Part shown: positions 42,160 through 52,662 of the stretch, piece after piece
Position numbering within the stretch: the first letter of the stretch is position 1
How the letters are laid out: each line of letters begins with the position of its first letter
NCBI GenBank assembly: GCA_937625935.1
Contig: OW569364.1
Location: 1-64,000, forward strand
Length of the DNA: 64,000 nt
DNA from: Tetramitus jugosus
Lineage: Eukaryota; Heterolobosea; Eutetramitea; Acrasida; Vahlkampfiidae
Reading direction: 5' to 3'
Program-made: the position numbers and the translations under genes
Notes under the pieces: generated by a model
Told to the model about the DNA's origin: nothing
The model's database searches: none
The model's input: only the letters and a program-made list of their open reading frames with translations

Positions 42160-43940
42160 TCCAAATAAGATGTAGAACGCATTGCTTGCTAATGATATGC
42201 GTGGAGTATTGGAGATGTTGCGGATGCAGATGCACCCAAACAAACTCGAACTCTTTGTCAGACAGCCAGGAGACGATATTGAAGAGCACGACATTATGGT
42301 AGCTAACTCCAGAGTGCCTGCCAAAGGTCCAAAGGTGCACTTCCGTGCACTCGGACTATTTCTCAATCTCCAAGGCAAGACTGATCAGCAGATTGCTCAA
42401 GCAAAGGTTAAAGCCAGAAGAGTCATTGAACGTCTCAAAGTCTTGAATCTGGGTCCCAGGCAAGTTGCACGTATCGTGAACGCATGTGTACACCCCATCT
42501 TTTTGTACGCATGTGAATTCACAAAATGGACGATGAAATCGATGGATGATGTGAAAATGGTTGGAAAGAGGCTTATCAAACATGGTTCAACAGCAATGTT
42601 GAGATATCCGACGGAGTTACTATACATCGGTCCTGAGTGGGGATCCATTGATCTAGATAACTTCTCGGAAGCAGTTGCTACTCGCACAGCTCTTTTTGTG
42701 AAATCCATGATGAGAGGGAAGAGAGATCAAGAAGCTAACGTTCTGTGGATGGACACTCTTGAGTACATCAAGAAACACTACACGTTCCGGTCGGAGAACG
42801 TCTTCCAGTCGGACCACAGAGTTACGGAAGTCAAACACTCTTTCATTAAATGGTGCGCAATGAGGCTGCACGAGAAGGGAATCATCATGACTGATGACTC
42901 CCATAGCCGCTGCGAAGGGTGCAAATTATCTAATTACTTGCCAGCTAGGTCCCTCAGACTGCTCAGTAGAGCTGGACTGTATCAGAAACAACAACTACTT
43001 AATGAGGGAAGAATCAAGAGCTTCGACTCACTAAAGAACGAGGTTGGCAAGGGGTTTGGGCCTAAAACCTACCAAGAGGTGGCCCTCACGGTGATGGCAA
43101 TTCCAGAGTGCATGAATATGGAGTTGCATCAAACAAAGGGGTTCAATCATACCATCAGATTCAATGGTAAGTACGCGAGGGGAAAAGAAGATCTGAAGGA
43201 AATGTTCCTCCAGGAACGTAAGGCGTTCATCTGTCGGAATCCGCAATGGTGGTTGCAGGTCGCTGCGATGGAACATAAGAATCAGTTCGACTTTCTCAAG
43301 AATCTATTTGTTGTTGATCGTCGGTTGGAATGGTTCCACGCTCAAGTACGTAGTGGTAAGTTGCATACCAGAGTGGTATGTAACCATTTGTACGATGATG
43401 ACGACCCCAATATATGCCCGAGATGCGGTACTGAACCTGATACAATCCTCCATTGCCTTGTCAGGTGTCAGTACGCAATTGATGCCAGGAGAAGACTTGT
43501 CCTGGAAGTCTACAACAAGTTGCTCAAACTTCCATTACATCGAGAGTCCGCCATCTCCCTATGGTTCGACAAAGTGCTGTTCAGAAACGGATTAATGTGG
43601 CCCATGCCGAGGAAGTCGAGCAGAGAGTACCTCATGGGAATGATGGGATTAGAGAACTACGCTGTCGACCAGGTGGCAGATGCGCTGATGAAAAATGGGA
43701 TGAAACACGAAGTAGCGCATCGAAAGGCCCGTAGTTTTGTGTGCTGGGTGAAGAGTCGCTGCCTCACAACGCTTCACAGACTCTTCCAGCAATCAAAGGA
43801 CTGCAAACAGTAGTAACGCTCTGCGAGCGTTACTAACAAGAAAGAGTAGATGCTCTCCGAGCGTCACAAGGACGATGTGAGAAACTAAAAGAAAGTAGGA
43901 CAGAGTAATAAAGAGCAACCTCGTGTTGTATTAAAAAAAA
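42160..43940 (+). mobile_element. 5'-truncated non-LTR retrotransposon copy C
   Basis: An open frame of about 543 codons (42182-43813, no ATG required) starts just after the RT catalytic box (LLANDMRGVLEML corresponds to the strand following YxDD). It continues through the RT thumb (ARIVNACVHPIFLYACEFTKW), a long conserved region, the Cys/His knuckle CPRCGTEPDTILHCLVRC, and a C-terminal basic tail (KARSFVCWVKSRCLTTLHRLF). The 3' UTR (43811-43940) has three hairpins and ends GAGCAACC-TCGT-GTTGTATTA followed by A residues. The frame lacks the first half of the polyprotein, so the copy is dead by 5' truncation, but its retained part is uninterrupted, suggesting recent insertion. It points away from the adjacent tRNA-Leu. 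Confidence 0.85.
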
Positions 43941-44091
43941 GAATATAGAGTGTCCGCAGCAACATTAAGTTACAGAGTCCCCAACTCAACGAACACAAGA
44001 AGCGATCAGCACGTGTCACCGTTGGTGACACTGCTGCCAACAAGATCCCGGCCAGGTTGGCCAGTATCAAGTCAGGTGCTCTCCGTAGGTC

Positions 44092-45101
44092 CTACCAATT
44101 GGCTAGGACTACGGAGCCATCTGACCTCACCAGTGGTGCTCCAGATGGTAGTGGAGGCCCTCGCAACGAATCCCTGAAGAAGGGATCAAAACCATAGCAA
44201 ACCTGATTACAACATTCATCTCCAGTCTTGCACAAGCATGCTTGAGTGGGATTAAACATGTCAGGAATGCAAGATTTGGACGAACCATAGCACTTCTCAA
44301 TTGGTGTTGTTCTGCAAGGAGGAACGAATCTGCAACAATTCTTTCCAGATGGACAGGTTCTTTGAGTGCAAGCACCCACAGGCTGAGTAGTTCTGATGAT
44401 CTTAAAAGCCGGGATGCTTTCATCGGGTTGGATTTGCTCGCTTGGTGGGTTTCCATTGGCATCTCCAGCATACACTCTTCGAACAAACAGATTCGAAGGA
44501 TCAGAGGCCGAAGCACCATTGAAACCACCTTGACAAAGATGGTCAGAAGCAAATGCAGATGGTGTAGCAAGTGAGAAACGGATCATTAACCCTCCTCCAG
44601 CAAAAGAGAATGGTGTGGTAACATCGAATGACAGTTCATAATTATCAAGAATGAAATCCCCAGGAACAGGGGGACTCTTGTTTGGTGCAATAACTGTGAA
44701 TCCATTGGTATCAGGCGTAGTTCCTCCATTTGTTGTTGTGTGGGCTAAAGCAATATCAAATGATTGTACTACTTCATATCGAATACAATCTTATCTCCTA
44801 CCTGAATTTCTGCAGCTGGTAAGTTTTTGTAAATTCCAAAGAAGTATGGCAACCAAGTGTCTGAATGACCAACAATTACTTGAGTACCAGCAAAGAATGG
44901 GAAACAGTTGGATTGGCTAGTTGGTGATGTTGGCGTTGCGCTGAGCACAGTGGTGGTCGCTTGAATTTGAGAGAGACTTGATACACTGAATAAACCTCTC
45001 TTGGTATGTTCTAGATGTGGTTGGGCTCCTCCTTGAGCCATACAGACTTCAATGAGAATTACACTTAACAATAGCGCCACAATGATCTTACAAGTATTCA
45101 T
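44092..45101 (-). CDS. Small secreted Cys-rich protein, single-base frameshift
   Basis: The frame opening at 45101 (signal peptide CKIIVALLLSVILIEVCMAQ) runs to a stop at 44769. The second frame (44769-44092) continues the protein in another phase, with no ATG of its own at the right place. Adding one T to the TT run at 44782-44783 joins KIVF to RYEVVQSFDIA smoothly, so one gene of about 336 residues is likely. The C-terminal third holds 14 or so Cys residues in a pattern CTQRTCPSGKNCCRF...C...C-x-C-x-x-GDECCNQVC. Probably secreted and disulfide-rich. No family recognised; the middle is beta-strand-like. Confidence 0.65.
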
Positions 45102-45956
45102 ATGTTGTTTGGTTGTTGATTTCTATCTAGCAGACTATAGTTAATGGTGCTGGTAATGACATTTTCCTCTCAAAAATTTTCATTGCACCTGTTTCTGTTT
45201 CCGGAGCAATGAAAACAGAAGGTTACCATCTCGGACACCCAAATGTGTCTCCATCGAATATCCAAGAAAAGCTGAAGCAATGTGCGGTTCGATTGCTTCT
45301 TTATGGAGATTCTAAACCCCGATCCTCCTTCATAGATGTCGGTAACTTTAAGGTTTCGAAATTGTGCTTTCACTCTTCCCTGAGCGGGCACCTCATGGAT
45401 GTGGAATCTACAGCCCTTTTCTGAATCCCCAAAAGTTTCTCTTCGACGCGATCTCTGTTCAAGTCCTCATCCTCTATTGCCAGAATCCTTTAACACAAGA
45501 TACACTTGCCATGCTTGTTGCTAGCACTCGCGTTTCTGCGTATGTAATGTCCGATGAGAGCGCATCTAACCAGAGTGTCATTAAATCTCAAATGTAGACG
45601 ATGTCCACTGAGTGGGCTGGTTTCTACATACAATACAAAAATTATGATGTTTGGCCATGCAGTCTCCTGCTTCTTGTGTAACTGTATCCAGAACATTCAG
45701 CAAAGGGTGAGAAAGGCTGTCTCTCAGATCAATTTTTGTCCTCACTAACGACCGGTTCAGCCAGTGACGCATGGAACAAAGAATTCCTTCAAACCCAAAT
45801 CCGCTCAAATACTGCGCAGTCACTGCCTCATAATCGCCGATTTAGCAAAGGAGTTTTCTCTCGAAAAATCCGATGATCTTCAAAAGGAAGAAACTAAATC
45901 CTGCATGAGGAATGACTTTCAGAACACAACAAAAGATAACAAAACAAACTGAATCG
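45102..45956. other. Intergenic region with degraded coding-like fragments
   Basis: About 855 bases without a supported gene. Short minus-strand frames at 45170-45391 (VKAQFRNLKVTDIYEGGSG) and 45490-45823 (a Cys/His patch, CMAKHHNFCIVCRNQ) have some coding flavour but are interrupted by stops. They may be remnants of unidentified genes or elements. The last 50 bases form the leader of the downstream P450 gene. Confidence 0.3.
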
Positions 45957-47531
45957 ATGCCTATACTGTTCTCCTATCTTGTTTATACCTCTCTCGTATT
46001 ATTGTCCACTTTTATTGCTCATTACCTGTACAAACACTTTGAACAAGTTAAAAAGGTCAAGAACATTCCAGGAGTTTCTCAATTTCTTCCCTACTCGTTT
46101 TTTAGGATACCTCTGTTAGCTCCATATGGTTATCATGGCAACTATGAAGCGGTGGCTGAGAGACAATTGAAACAAGGGTCAGATCTCCTGTACAGAATCG
46201 TCAACGGAACGCAAATTAATCTCTATGTGAGTAACACGGAAGATGTAAAGAAAGTGTTCCTGCAATCTCAAGATGTGTTGGTAAAACCTACTGGATCATA
46301 CTATAAGGGATTGAGAATGTTAGGTCATAATATCTTGACTCTCGTTAATTACGACGATTGGAAGAAGCATCACATGTTGTGTAGTCCTGCTTTCTCGAGC
46401 ACTCACATGAAGTATCTGGCAGATGTCGCAGTGAAGAGCACTGATTTATTGATAGAGAGATGGGATCTGAAAAATTCTTCGAGGGTAGTGAATTTACATG
46501 ATGCCATGGTCGATGTGACATTGGACATTATTGCCAAAGCAGGTTTCAATGTTGATTTGGGAGTTTTCAACAAGGATTCTCCATGGGTGAAGATAGATCA
46601 GTCCAAGCATGAATTTTCTTTCCGAGAGGCCTTGGAGTATGCTATCGACACTGCTATTCTAGTGAAAGGAATTGTACCTTCTCCACTGCAGTCTCTATGG
46701 TCTAAAACAAATAGAATGGTGACAGATTTTGAAAAGTATATTGATGAGCTCTATGAACAAAAAGTTAAGCTATTGGACGATCATGGAGCGAGTGAGAATC
46801 AAACAAATAGACTGGATCTTATGTCGCTCCTTCTTAGTGCCAATGAAAACGAAGAAGGAGTAGACGAAGAAGGAAATCTCGTTACTCGACAAAAAATGGG
46901 CTACGAGCAGATAAGAAGTAACATGTTCATCTTTTTAGCTGCAGGTCATGAAACCACTGCAACACAGTTGCAATGGACATTGTTGGAGCTAGCAAGACAT
47001 CCAGATGAGTACAAAAAACTACAACAAGAAGTTGATATCCTCCTTCCCAACAAGAGGGCCCCTACCATGGAAGACTACGATAAATTGACATACACATTGA
47101 GTTGTATCAAGGAGAGTATGCGACTTCATTCCCCTGTTCCAATGGTGCCGAAGATTACCACAAAGTCCATCAAGATTAGAGATTACAAGATTCCAAAGGA
47201 TACTTTTGTGTGGATTAACTTTGTAGCAACGCACAGAAATCCCGAGTACTGGGATGAACCAATGAGATTCAATCCTGAGAGATTCTATGACCCTGAGTTG
47301 GCTAAGAAGATTAAACCAATGACATGGTTACCATTCTCTTTCGGTATCAGAAAGTGCATTGGATACCAGTTCTCATTGGTGGAGTCTGTCATGATTCTTG
47401 CAAGATTGGCTCAATTTTATGATGTAAGCTTCCCTGACGGATGTGATCCGAACATGAAACTCGAAGTAAGACCTTTGATCACAGTTCATCCCGCTTTCAA
47501 TCAAATTAAAATCACCCAAAGGACACAATAG
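45957..47531 (+). CDS. Membrane-anchored cytochrome P450
   Basis: Starting from MPILFSYLVYTSLVLLSTF, a membrane-anchor helix, the protein has 524 residues, normal for a microsomal P450; I chose this Met over an upstream in-frame one because the anchor begins directly after it. Motifs: I-helix AAGHETTATQ, K-helix ESMRLHSP, PERF region RFNPERFYDP, and heme loop FSFGIRKCIGYQFSL with the Cys ligand. It most resembles the CYP3/4-like clan. It needs a separate reductase, unlike the fused enzyme at 20.7-23.9 kb. Substrate unknown (sterol or fatty acid are family possibilities). Confidence 0.9.
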   Translation: MPILFSYLVYTSLVLLSTFIAHYLYKHFEQVKKVKNIPGVSQFLPYSFFRIPLLAPYGYHGNYEAVAERQLKQGSDLLYRIVNGTQINLYVSNTEDVKKVFLQSQDVLVKPTGSYYKGLRMLGHNILTLVNYDDWKKHHMLCSPAFSSTHMKYLADVAVKSTDLLIERWDLKNSSRVVNLHDAMVDVTLDIIAKAGFNVDLGVFNKDSPWVKIDQSKHEFSFREALEYAIDTAILVKGIVPSPLQSLWSKTNRMVTDFEKYIDELYEQKVKLLDDHGASENQTNRLDLMSLLLSANENEEGVDEEGNLVTRQKMGYEQIRSNMFIFLAAGHETTATQLQWTLLELARHPDEYKKLQQEVDILLPNKRAPTMEDYDKLTYTLSCIKESMRLHSPVPMVPKITTKSIKIRDYKIPKDTFVWINFVATHRNPEYWDEPMRFNPERFYDPELAKKIKPMTWLPFSFGIRKCIGYQFSLVESVMILARLAQFYDVSFPDGCDPNMKLEVRPLITVHPAFNQIKITQRTQ

Positions 47532-47689
47532 ATGTCCTCAGTTTGGATTGGGTACTGTAAAAAACGAAATCCGAACAGGTGTCATCGCTCAAACTTGGCG
47601 CCAAGATCTACAATAAAACCGCTTGAAACTTGAAAACAGAAAAAATTGTGAGCTGATAAGGTTTCAGACAAAATCAAAAGAAGCGAAAA

Positions 47690-48823
47690 ATGTTTGGGTT
47701 TTCTAGAAAGGAAGAAAAGGAACTGTTGACCATCGAAAAGAGAAGACTTGCAGAGGAGGAAAGAAAGAAACGCATCTTTGATTCGAAGAACCGTCTCATG
47801 GGAATCGATAGGAATGCAATAGATGAACAAGTCAGAGAAAAACAGGATGTAGAGCATGTTGAGAAGGAAAGGAATCAATTCTTTGATGAACAATTGCTGA
47901 TTCACACGAAACATGGTGAGTTCTTGCAAAGAAAACTCGAAGCTGTAAAGAAGCAAAAGCAAAGAGAATTGGAAGAGTTTAGGCAAATCAATCAAAAAAG
48001 AGAGTATGCTCGAGAATTTGATTTGAACGATCCAGATTATTTAAAGAAGGATTTACCACCTCGTACCAGTGACGATGATCCTCGACTGTCGATATCGGGT
48101 GTTCAAAGGTTTCATGGAGAAGATTTGAGCAAGGAGGAAAGAGTGTTGGCCCAGAGAGAACAGATGAAGACATGGATTGAACAACAATTGGCAGAGAAAG
48201 CAATGAGAAAGAACATGGAAGACACGGAACATCGAATGTGGGAAAGGAAGACGGAAGAAATGAACTTTCTTGCTCATGAAGTTGAGAAGCAGAGACAATT
48301 GTTGAAAGCAGAGAAGGAAAGAGCCATCAAGGAATACAATATTGAGCAAACAATTGCCAAAAGAGAGAGAGAACTCGAAGAAGCAGAGAGAGATGAGATG
48401 GACAAACTCGAAGAGATCCAAAACATGCTCAACAGCGACTTCTTGAATGAAAACTTTCACACTACTCTCAATGCCTTCGACCAAAACAGATTCAAACCGT
48501 ATGGTATGAAGAGTCTGCGGCCAGAACAATATCAGGAGATTATGGACATAAGAGAAAAACAAATCCTCGAGAAACAACTAGCAATGGAGAAGGAGAAATT
48601 GGAAGCAGAACAGATGGCTCTTGAAGAAAGGATAAACATGAGAAACAAACTACTCATGGAGAGAGAAAGAGAACGTCTCCAAAGAGAACAGAGACAAAGT
48701 CTCGCGGCCACTCAAAAGACACAAGCCGAAATCGCACAACTCAAGAAGAGATATTTGGAAGAGTCATATGCCAACGACATCACAGAAGATTTCTTCAACC
48801 AATTTAATACAACTTCTCGTTGA
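47690..48823 (+). CDS. RIB43A-domain axonemal protein (RIBC2-like)
   Basis: The protein has 377 residues and is almost entirely charged coiled coil. It begins with the RIB43A signature: KEEKELLTIEKRRLAEEERKKRIFDSKNRLMGIDRNAIDEQV (positions about 7-48; key blocks IEKRR and IGIDK/RNA-x-DEQV). RIB43A proteins are microtubule inner proteins of the doublet microtubules of cilia and flagella. Its presence implies that the organism builds axonemes, fitting an amoeboflagellate. The length and the end in a helical Glu/Arg run are typical of the family. Confidence 0.88.
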   Translation: MFGFSRKEEKELLTIEKRRLAEEERKKRIFDSKNRLMGIDRNAIDEQVREKQDVEHVEKERNQFFDEQLLIHTKHGEFLQRKLEAVKKQKQRELEEFRQINQKREYAREFDLNDPDYLKKDLPPRTSDDDPRLSISGVQRFHGEDLSKEERVLAQREQMKTWIEQQLAEKAMRKNMEDTEHRMWERKTEEMNFLAHEVEKQRQLLKAEKERAIKEYNIEQTIAKRERELEEAERDEMDKLEEIQNMLNSDFLNENFHTTLNAFDQNRFKPYGMKSLRPEQYQEIMDIREKQILEKQLAMEKEKLEAEQMALEERINMRNKLLMERERERLQREQRQSLAATQKTQAEIAQLKKRYLEESYANDITEDFFNQFNTTSR

Positions 48824-49524
48824 AGGGTTAGAAACCCCCCGTTCCGTTCCGCTTCTTTTATGGTGATCCATTACTGGATAAAGAAGGATGCTCGGAGAAA
48901 ATCGAGGAACAGATTCGTCTTCGCCATTGTTGTAGTGGCTGCCCCTAGGAGAAACCATAAATTGCGTGTCCCTCGCACTTTCCTCAACCAAAGCTATTGG
49001 GCGTGGAAAGAATCATCCCCAATCAGAAATTTTCGCCACAGACCAACTCACAGGAATAAAACAATCCGTGTGTCGTTCACTAAGAAGCCCCTTCGCCCGA
49101 TGACCATTTCGCATCCCTTCCTTCCAAGAGGAAGACAGCTTCTAAACGAACTCGCCCTTGGCTTGCCCTCACAAAATCGAACAGACAGTGCAGCAGACAA
49201 AACAAACCCAACACACAGAATACGCAGCACACTAGCAGCACATGCCACCAGGACATTGACAATAATTTTCCAAGTCATTTTCGTTTAAAAATCTCCCCTC
49301 TTCCAACAAACCAAAACAACATTATCAAGTAATCACACGATCAGATATCACTATCTCTCTCGTCTGAACAAAAACACCCTCACTCAAACAACAAAAACAT
49401 TTGTTGTTTCTCTCATTTTTCCAGTACCTTCGGACATTTTTCCCACTCTCAAGGCATTTTTTTCTCCGCGTATTCTGAATACCCAACCCACGGCACACAA
49501 CAAGGTGAATCTACGACATTCCAA
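48824..49524. other. Upstream region of the RWP-RK gene, no gene supported
   Basis: A 142-codon plus-strand frame (48860-49288) and overlapping minus-strand frames show no domain, and the region has C/A-rich leader-like text near 49300-49520 (CAAACAACAAAAAC type). I treat it as intergenic plus 5' leader. Confidence 0.4.
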
Positions 49525-51820
49525 ATGACATCGACACCACCAGCACAATATTCGAATATCTCTATCCCACAAGAACAACAACAACAGGAACAATATCATC
49601 AATCCAACTACCACAAACACAGCCACCACCACAGACAACACTACCAACAACAAAAACAACATTACTCCATGTTGGACCAAAACAAAGAAGGAGCAGCAGC
49701 AACAGCGGAAGATCGCAAAGTCAATCCCGCTGCAGCAATCAAAGAAAAGCGCGCAAATCACAATACTCCGCTGCCCACGACTACCAGAAAAGAAATTATC
49801 ATTCACAAGAAATTGGCCAATATTGGTCACACGACAACGACATCTGTTGAGAAATTTCAGCAAACAACAACACATCATCATCACCATCATAGTGAACACA
49901 CAACAACAACATCATCATCAGACAATCATAACAGTGGTGATGAGATGCAGTGCAGTTCAAGCAACAACAACAATAGTGGTTCTGCTGAGGTGAGTGGTGC
50001 TCACACGAGTGGGACCATGAGCACAGTCACTACTATTACGTTTGAAGACATTGCCAAGTATTTTGACTTGAAATTGGAAGGTAAGCTTTTAAGCTTTTTC
50101 TTTCGTATTTTTGTTGTTTCATGTTGAAAAGCTTACGCTAAAGCTTTTGAAAATTTTTTCAATTTATCATCTGTCTCTCTATATAGATGCGTGCAGAGAA
50201 GTTGAGCTATCATCCACTTCCATGAAGAAACTGTGCAGACAATTCAATATACAGAGGTGGCCCTACCGTAAGCTAAAATCACTTTACAACAGGAGAGAAA
50301 AAATTGAAGAATCGTTGAACAGTAATCCCAACATGTCTCTGTATGTTCGCATCAGACTCGGTGAACAAATTAATCAGATTGATGATGAAGTGTCAAGAAT
50401 CAAGGCCTTTAACACGTATAATGATCCAAGCAGTGATCGAACAGCTACTGTTCAGTCATCTGACAATGACAATGATGATGGTGGCAATGAAGATGACAGT
50501 GATGAGAGTGAAGAGAGTCCAATGCCATCGTCCAAAGCATCTGTCAGTCAACAATCTACTCATTCTCATCACAAGGTATCTCACTACTATCATCAGAGTA
50601 GTCACAAGAATGGTGGTCATGGTAGTGGTGGTAGTCATAGTAATAGCAGTAGTCGTAGCAATAGCCCTCAATATGCTATTACTTCTTCTCATGCACCACA
50701 AGAAGAAATGAACACAAGTCGACACCACACTGGTTGCAGTAGTGGTTGTGGTTGTGGTAGTAGCAGTGGCAGTGCAGCCAATGGTGGTTATTCATATCAT
50801 CACCATCAGCAGCAGCAGCACTATCAGCCTGCACATCTTCCATCATCGTATTCCACATGCTCTTCAGCGTCGGTCTCAGCGTCTTCTTCTCCTGCTTGTT
50901 CCCCTAGACCCTATCAGAGCCATAATACTCCATTCGGTACTAGTACTTATCCATCGTCTGATGCTGCCTATCAACAGTTGATGAAGCATCAGAGCCAACA
51001 ACAGCACTATTACAATCGTTCATATGTTGGCGACTACATGCATGAATCGACATCATCTCGGGCAATGTCTCCACACAACAGGCAACATCAACATTCTGTG
51101 CATCGTAATCAAGCTGCCAATTTTGGTCCCTCTGTGACGCACAGCTATTCCCAACCTCATGGTTCTCAGTACGGTCCTCCTCATTCTCATCATCAAACAT
51201 CCCATCATCATCACCATCGATCGTCCTATGCTCCAGACACACCACCTCCTTCGTACTCTGGTTCCTCCGAGTCATCATCCAATCCTGGTCCTCAAGTACC
51301 TCGTCGATCCATGTATCAGTCACAAGACGATGGAGCAGTTGGATATCCACAGAGCCATTCTGCTGCAAATCACCAGCCTTACTATGCTGTTCGTCGTTCA
51401 GAAACAGTAGAGTCAAAGAGCCCCGTAACGTTGCAGCGATATCACCCTTATGGTCACTCGGTATCCAGCCCAATTCGTCGTTCTTCGTCTCATGATATCA
51501 TGAGTCCACCTTCATCTCCTGTACAGCTTCAACGACACTCATACTTTGATAATAAGAATGAGCGCAGCAGTAGCAGGCACGAGAGAGATGGTGACTTTTC
51601 GCATCGATTCTCATCCCCACCACCACATCACGGCGCAATTTCTTCTTTGCCTCAAAGCGGACCAAAGATTCAAGTTCCTTTGAGCGGCGAGTCATCTCAG
51701 AGTACATTGCCATCGTTCAATACGCTAGTGAGCAGTATTGCACCCAATTTGCTGAGACCTGTCGACCAACCAGCTCACAGTAATGTACATAGCTCTACCA
51801 ACTACCACACCTACCCTTAA
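49525..51820 (+). CDS. RWP-RK domain transcription factor (two exons)
   Basis: Exons 49525-50080 and 50187-51820 joined across a 106-base intron (GTAAGC...ATATAG) link DLKLE to DACREVE; 729 residues. The join completes an RWP-RK domain at about 170-225: ITFEDIAKYFDLKLEDACRE, then STSMKKLCRQFNIQRWPYRKLKSL, with the eponymous RWPYRK motif. RWP-RK proteins are DNA-binding regulators best known from plants and algae (nitrogen response, mating type, gamete identity). The flanks are long and low-complexity, rich in His, Ser, Gln, Asn and Pro, as often seen in amoebal transcription factors. Two acidic stretches (DNDNDDGGNEDD) follow the domain. Confidence 0.92.
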
Positions 51821-52016
51821 ACCCTTAACTCAATGCGGAGCCACACAAACAGTTTTGAAATCAATTTTGACCTTAGCCATTATATACTATTTATTAAATT
51901 ATTCATTGAAGTGACCTTGGGTTCTTCTTTTTTATTATGTTGGTAATGCACCATATTTATTTACAATAGTTATAAAAGTACAGGTGAGTTCAGGCTCAGG
52001 TATTCGTTCGAACCAC

Positions 52017-52454
52017 TCATTTTTTGTTTTTGGGCTTGGTAATCCCGTTAAATTTGCGCTTGTCAACATTGAAGTCACTAGAACTCTTCTCTAAGAAGTT
52101 ACAGTATCTTGGGTTGTGGATATCACCAGTTTGCTTAGCAACTTTGATCTTCTGTTCGATGCGAGCAGCAAACTGAGCTTTAGGAATCTTGGTTCCACTA
52201 CTGGTTGTCAAACCAGTTCCTTTGTCAGAGCTCTTCTCTGAGTATCGCTCCAAGAGATTGTTATCAATGGAAGTATGTACACTCTTGTTGGTTGTTTCTC
52301 TGCAGTTGCGATAGTTACTCAAGTTGTCGTTACGGTTGGGTAAGTCGAAGTGAGTTCTCTCCTTGACAGAGATGACATGGCTCGCATTTGTTTTTTGGTT
52401 TCCAGTGTAAGAGGAGGCTCTGGCCTTCTGTAGATCAACGTTTCTCTTGGTCAT
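52017..52454 (-). CDS. Small basic hypothetical protein
   Basis: A 145-residue frame rich in Lys, Arg, Asn, Ser and Thr, with no membrane segment, signal peptide or recognised domain. The composition, the position between two gene ends, and a well-placed ATG with a T/G-rich upstream region support it as a gene. The C-terminus is strongly basic (KRKFNGITKPKNKK), perhaps nuclear or RNA-binding; this is only inference. Confidence 0.5.
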   Translation of the reverse strand: MTKRNVDLQKARASSYTGNQKTNASHVISVKERTHFDLPNRNDNLSNYRNCRETTNKSVHTSIDNNLLERYSEKSSDKGTGLTTSSGTKIPKAQFAARIEQKIKVAKQTGDIHNPRYCNFLEKSSSDFNVDKRKFNGITKPKNKK

Positions 52455-52662
52455 GAGTGGTGTTGTGTTTGTTTTGTGTTGGTGTTCTTTTCTTTGGATC
52501 GAGCAGATGAGAAGATGACGTCCTGGTTCAAAGTTCGAGGAAGATTTCGACTTTTTTTGAAGGAGGCAGCCGTTACACGGCGGAGTAAATCAAAAATAAA
52601 TAAACTGTTTTCGTTTTTAAGAAATACAACACGTAGTGCATTCGCACTTTACAATCAATCTT

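Noticed and set aside
45170-45823. Short minus-strand frames with a Cys/His patch
   Set aside because: Suggestive but interrupted by stops; no family recognised, so left as intergenic.
48860-49288. 142-codon plus-strand frame before the RWP-RK gene
   Set aside because: Arg/Pro-rich without a domain and overlapped by minus-strand frames; treated as leader.
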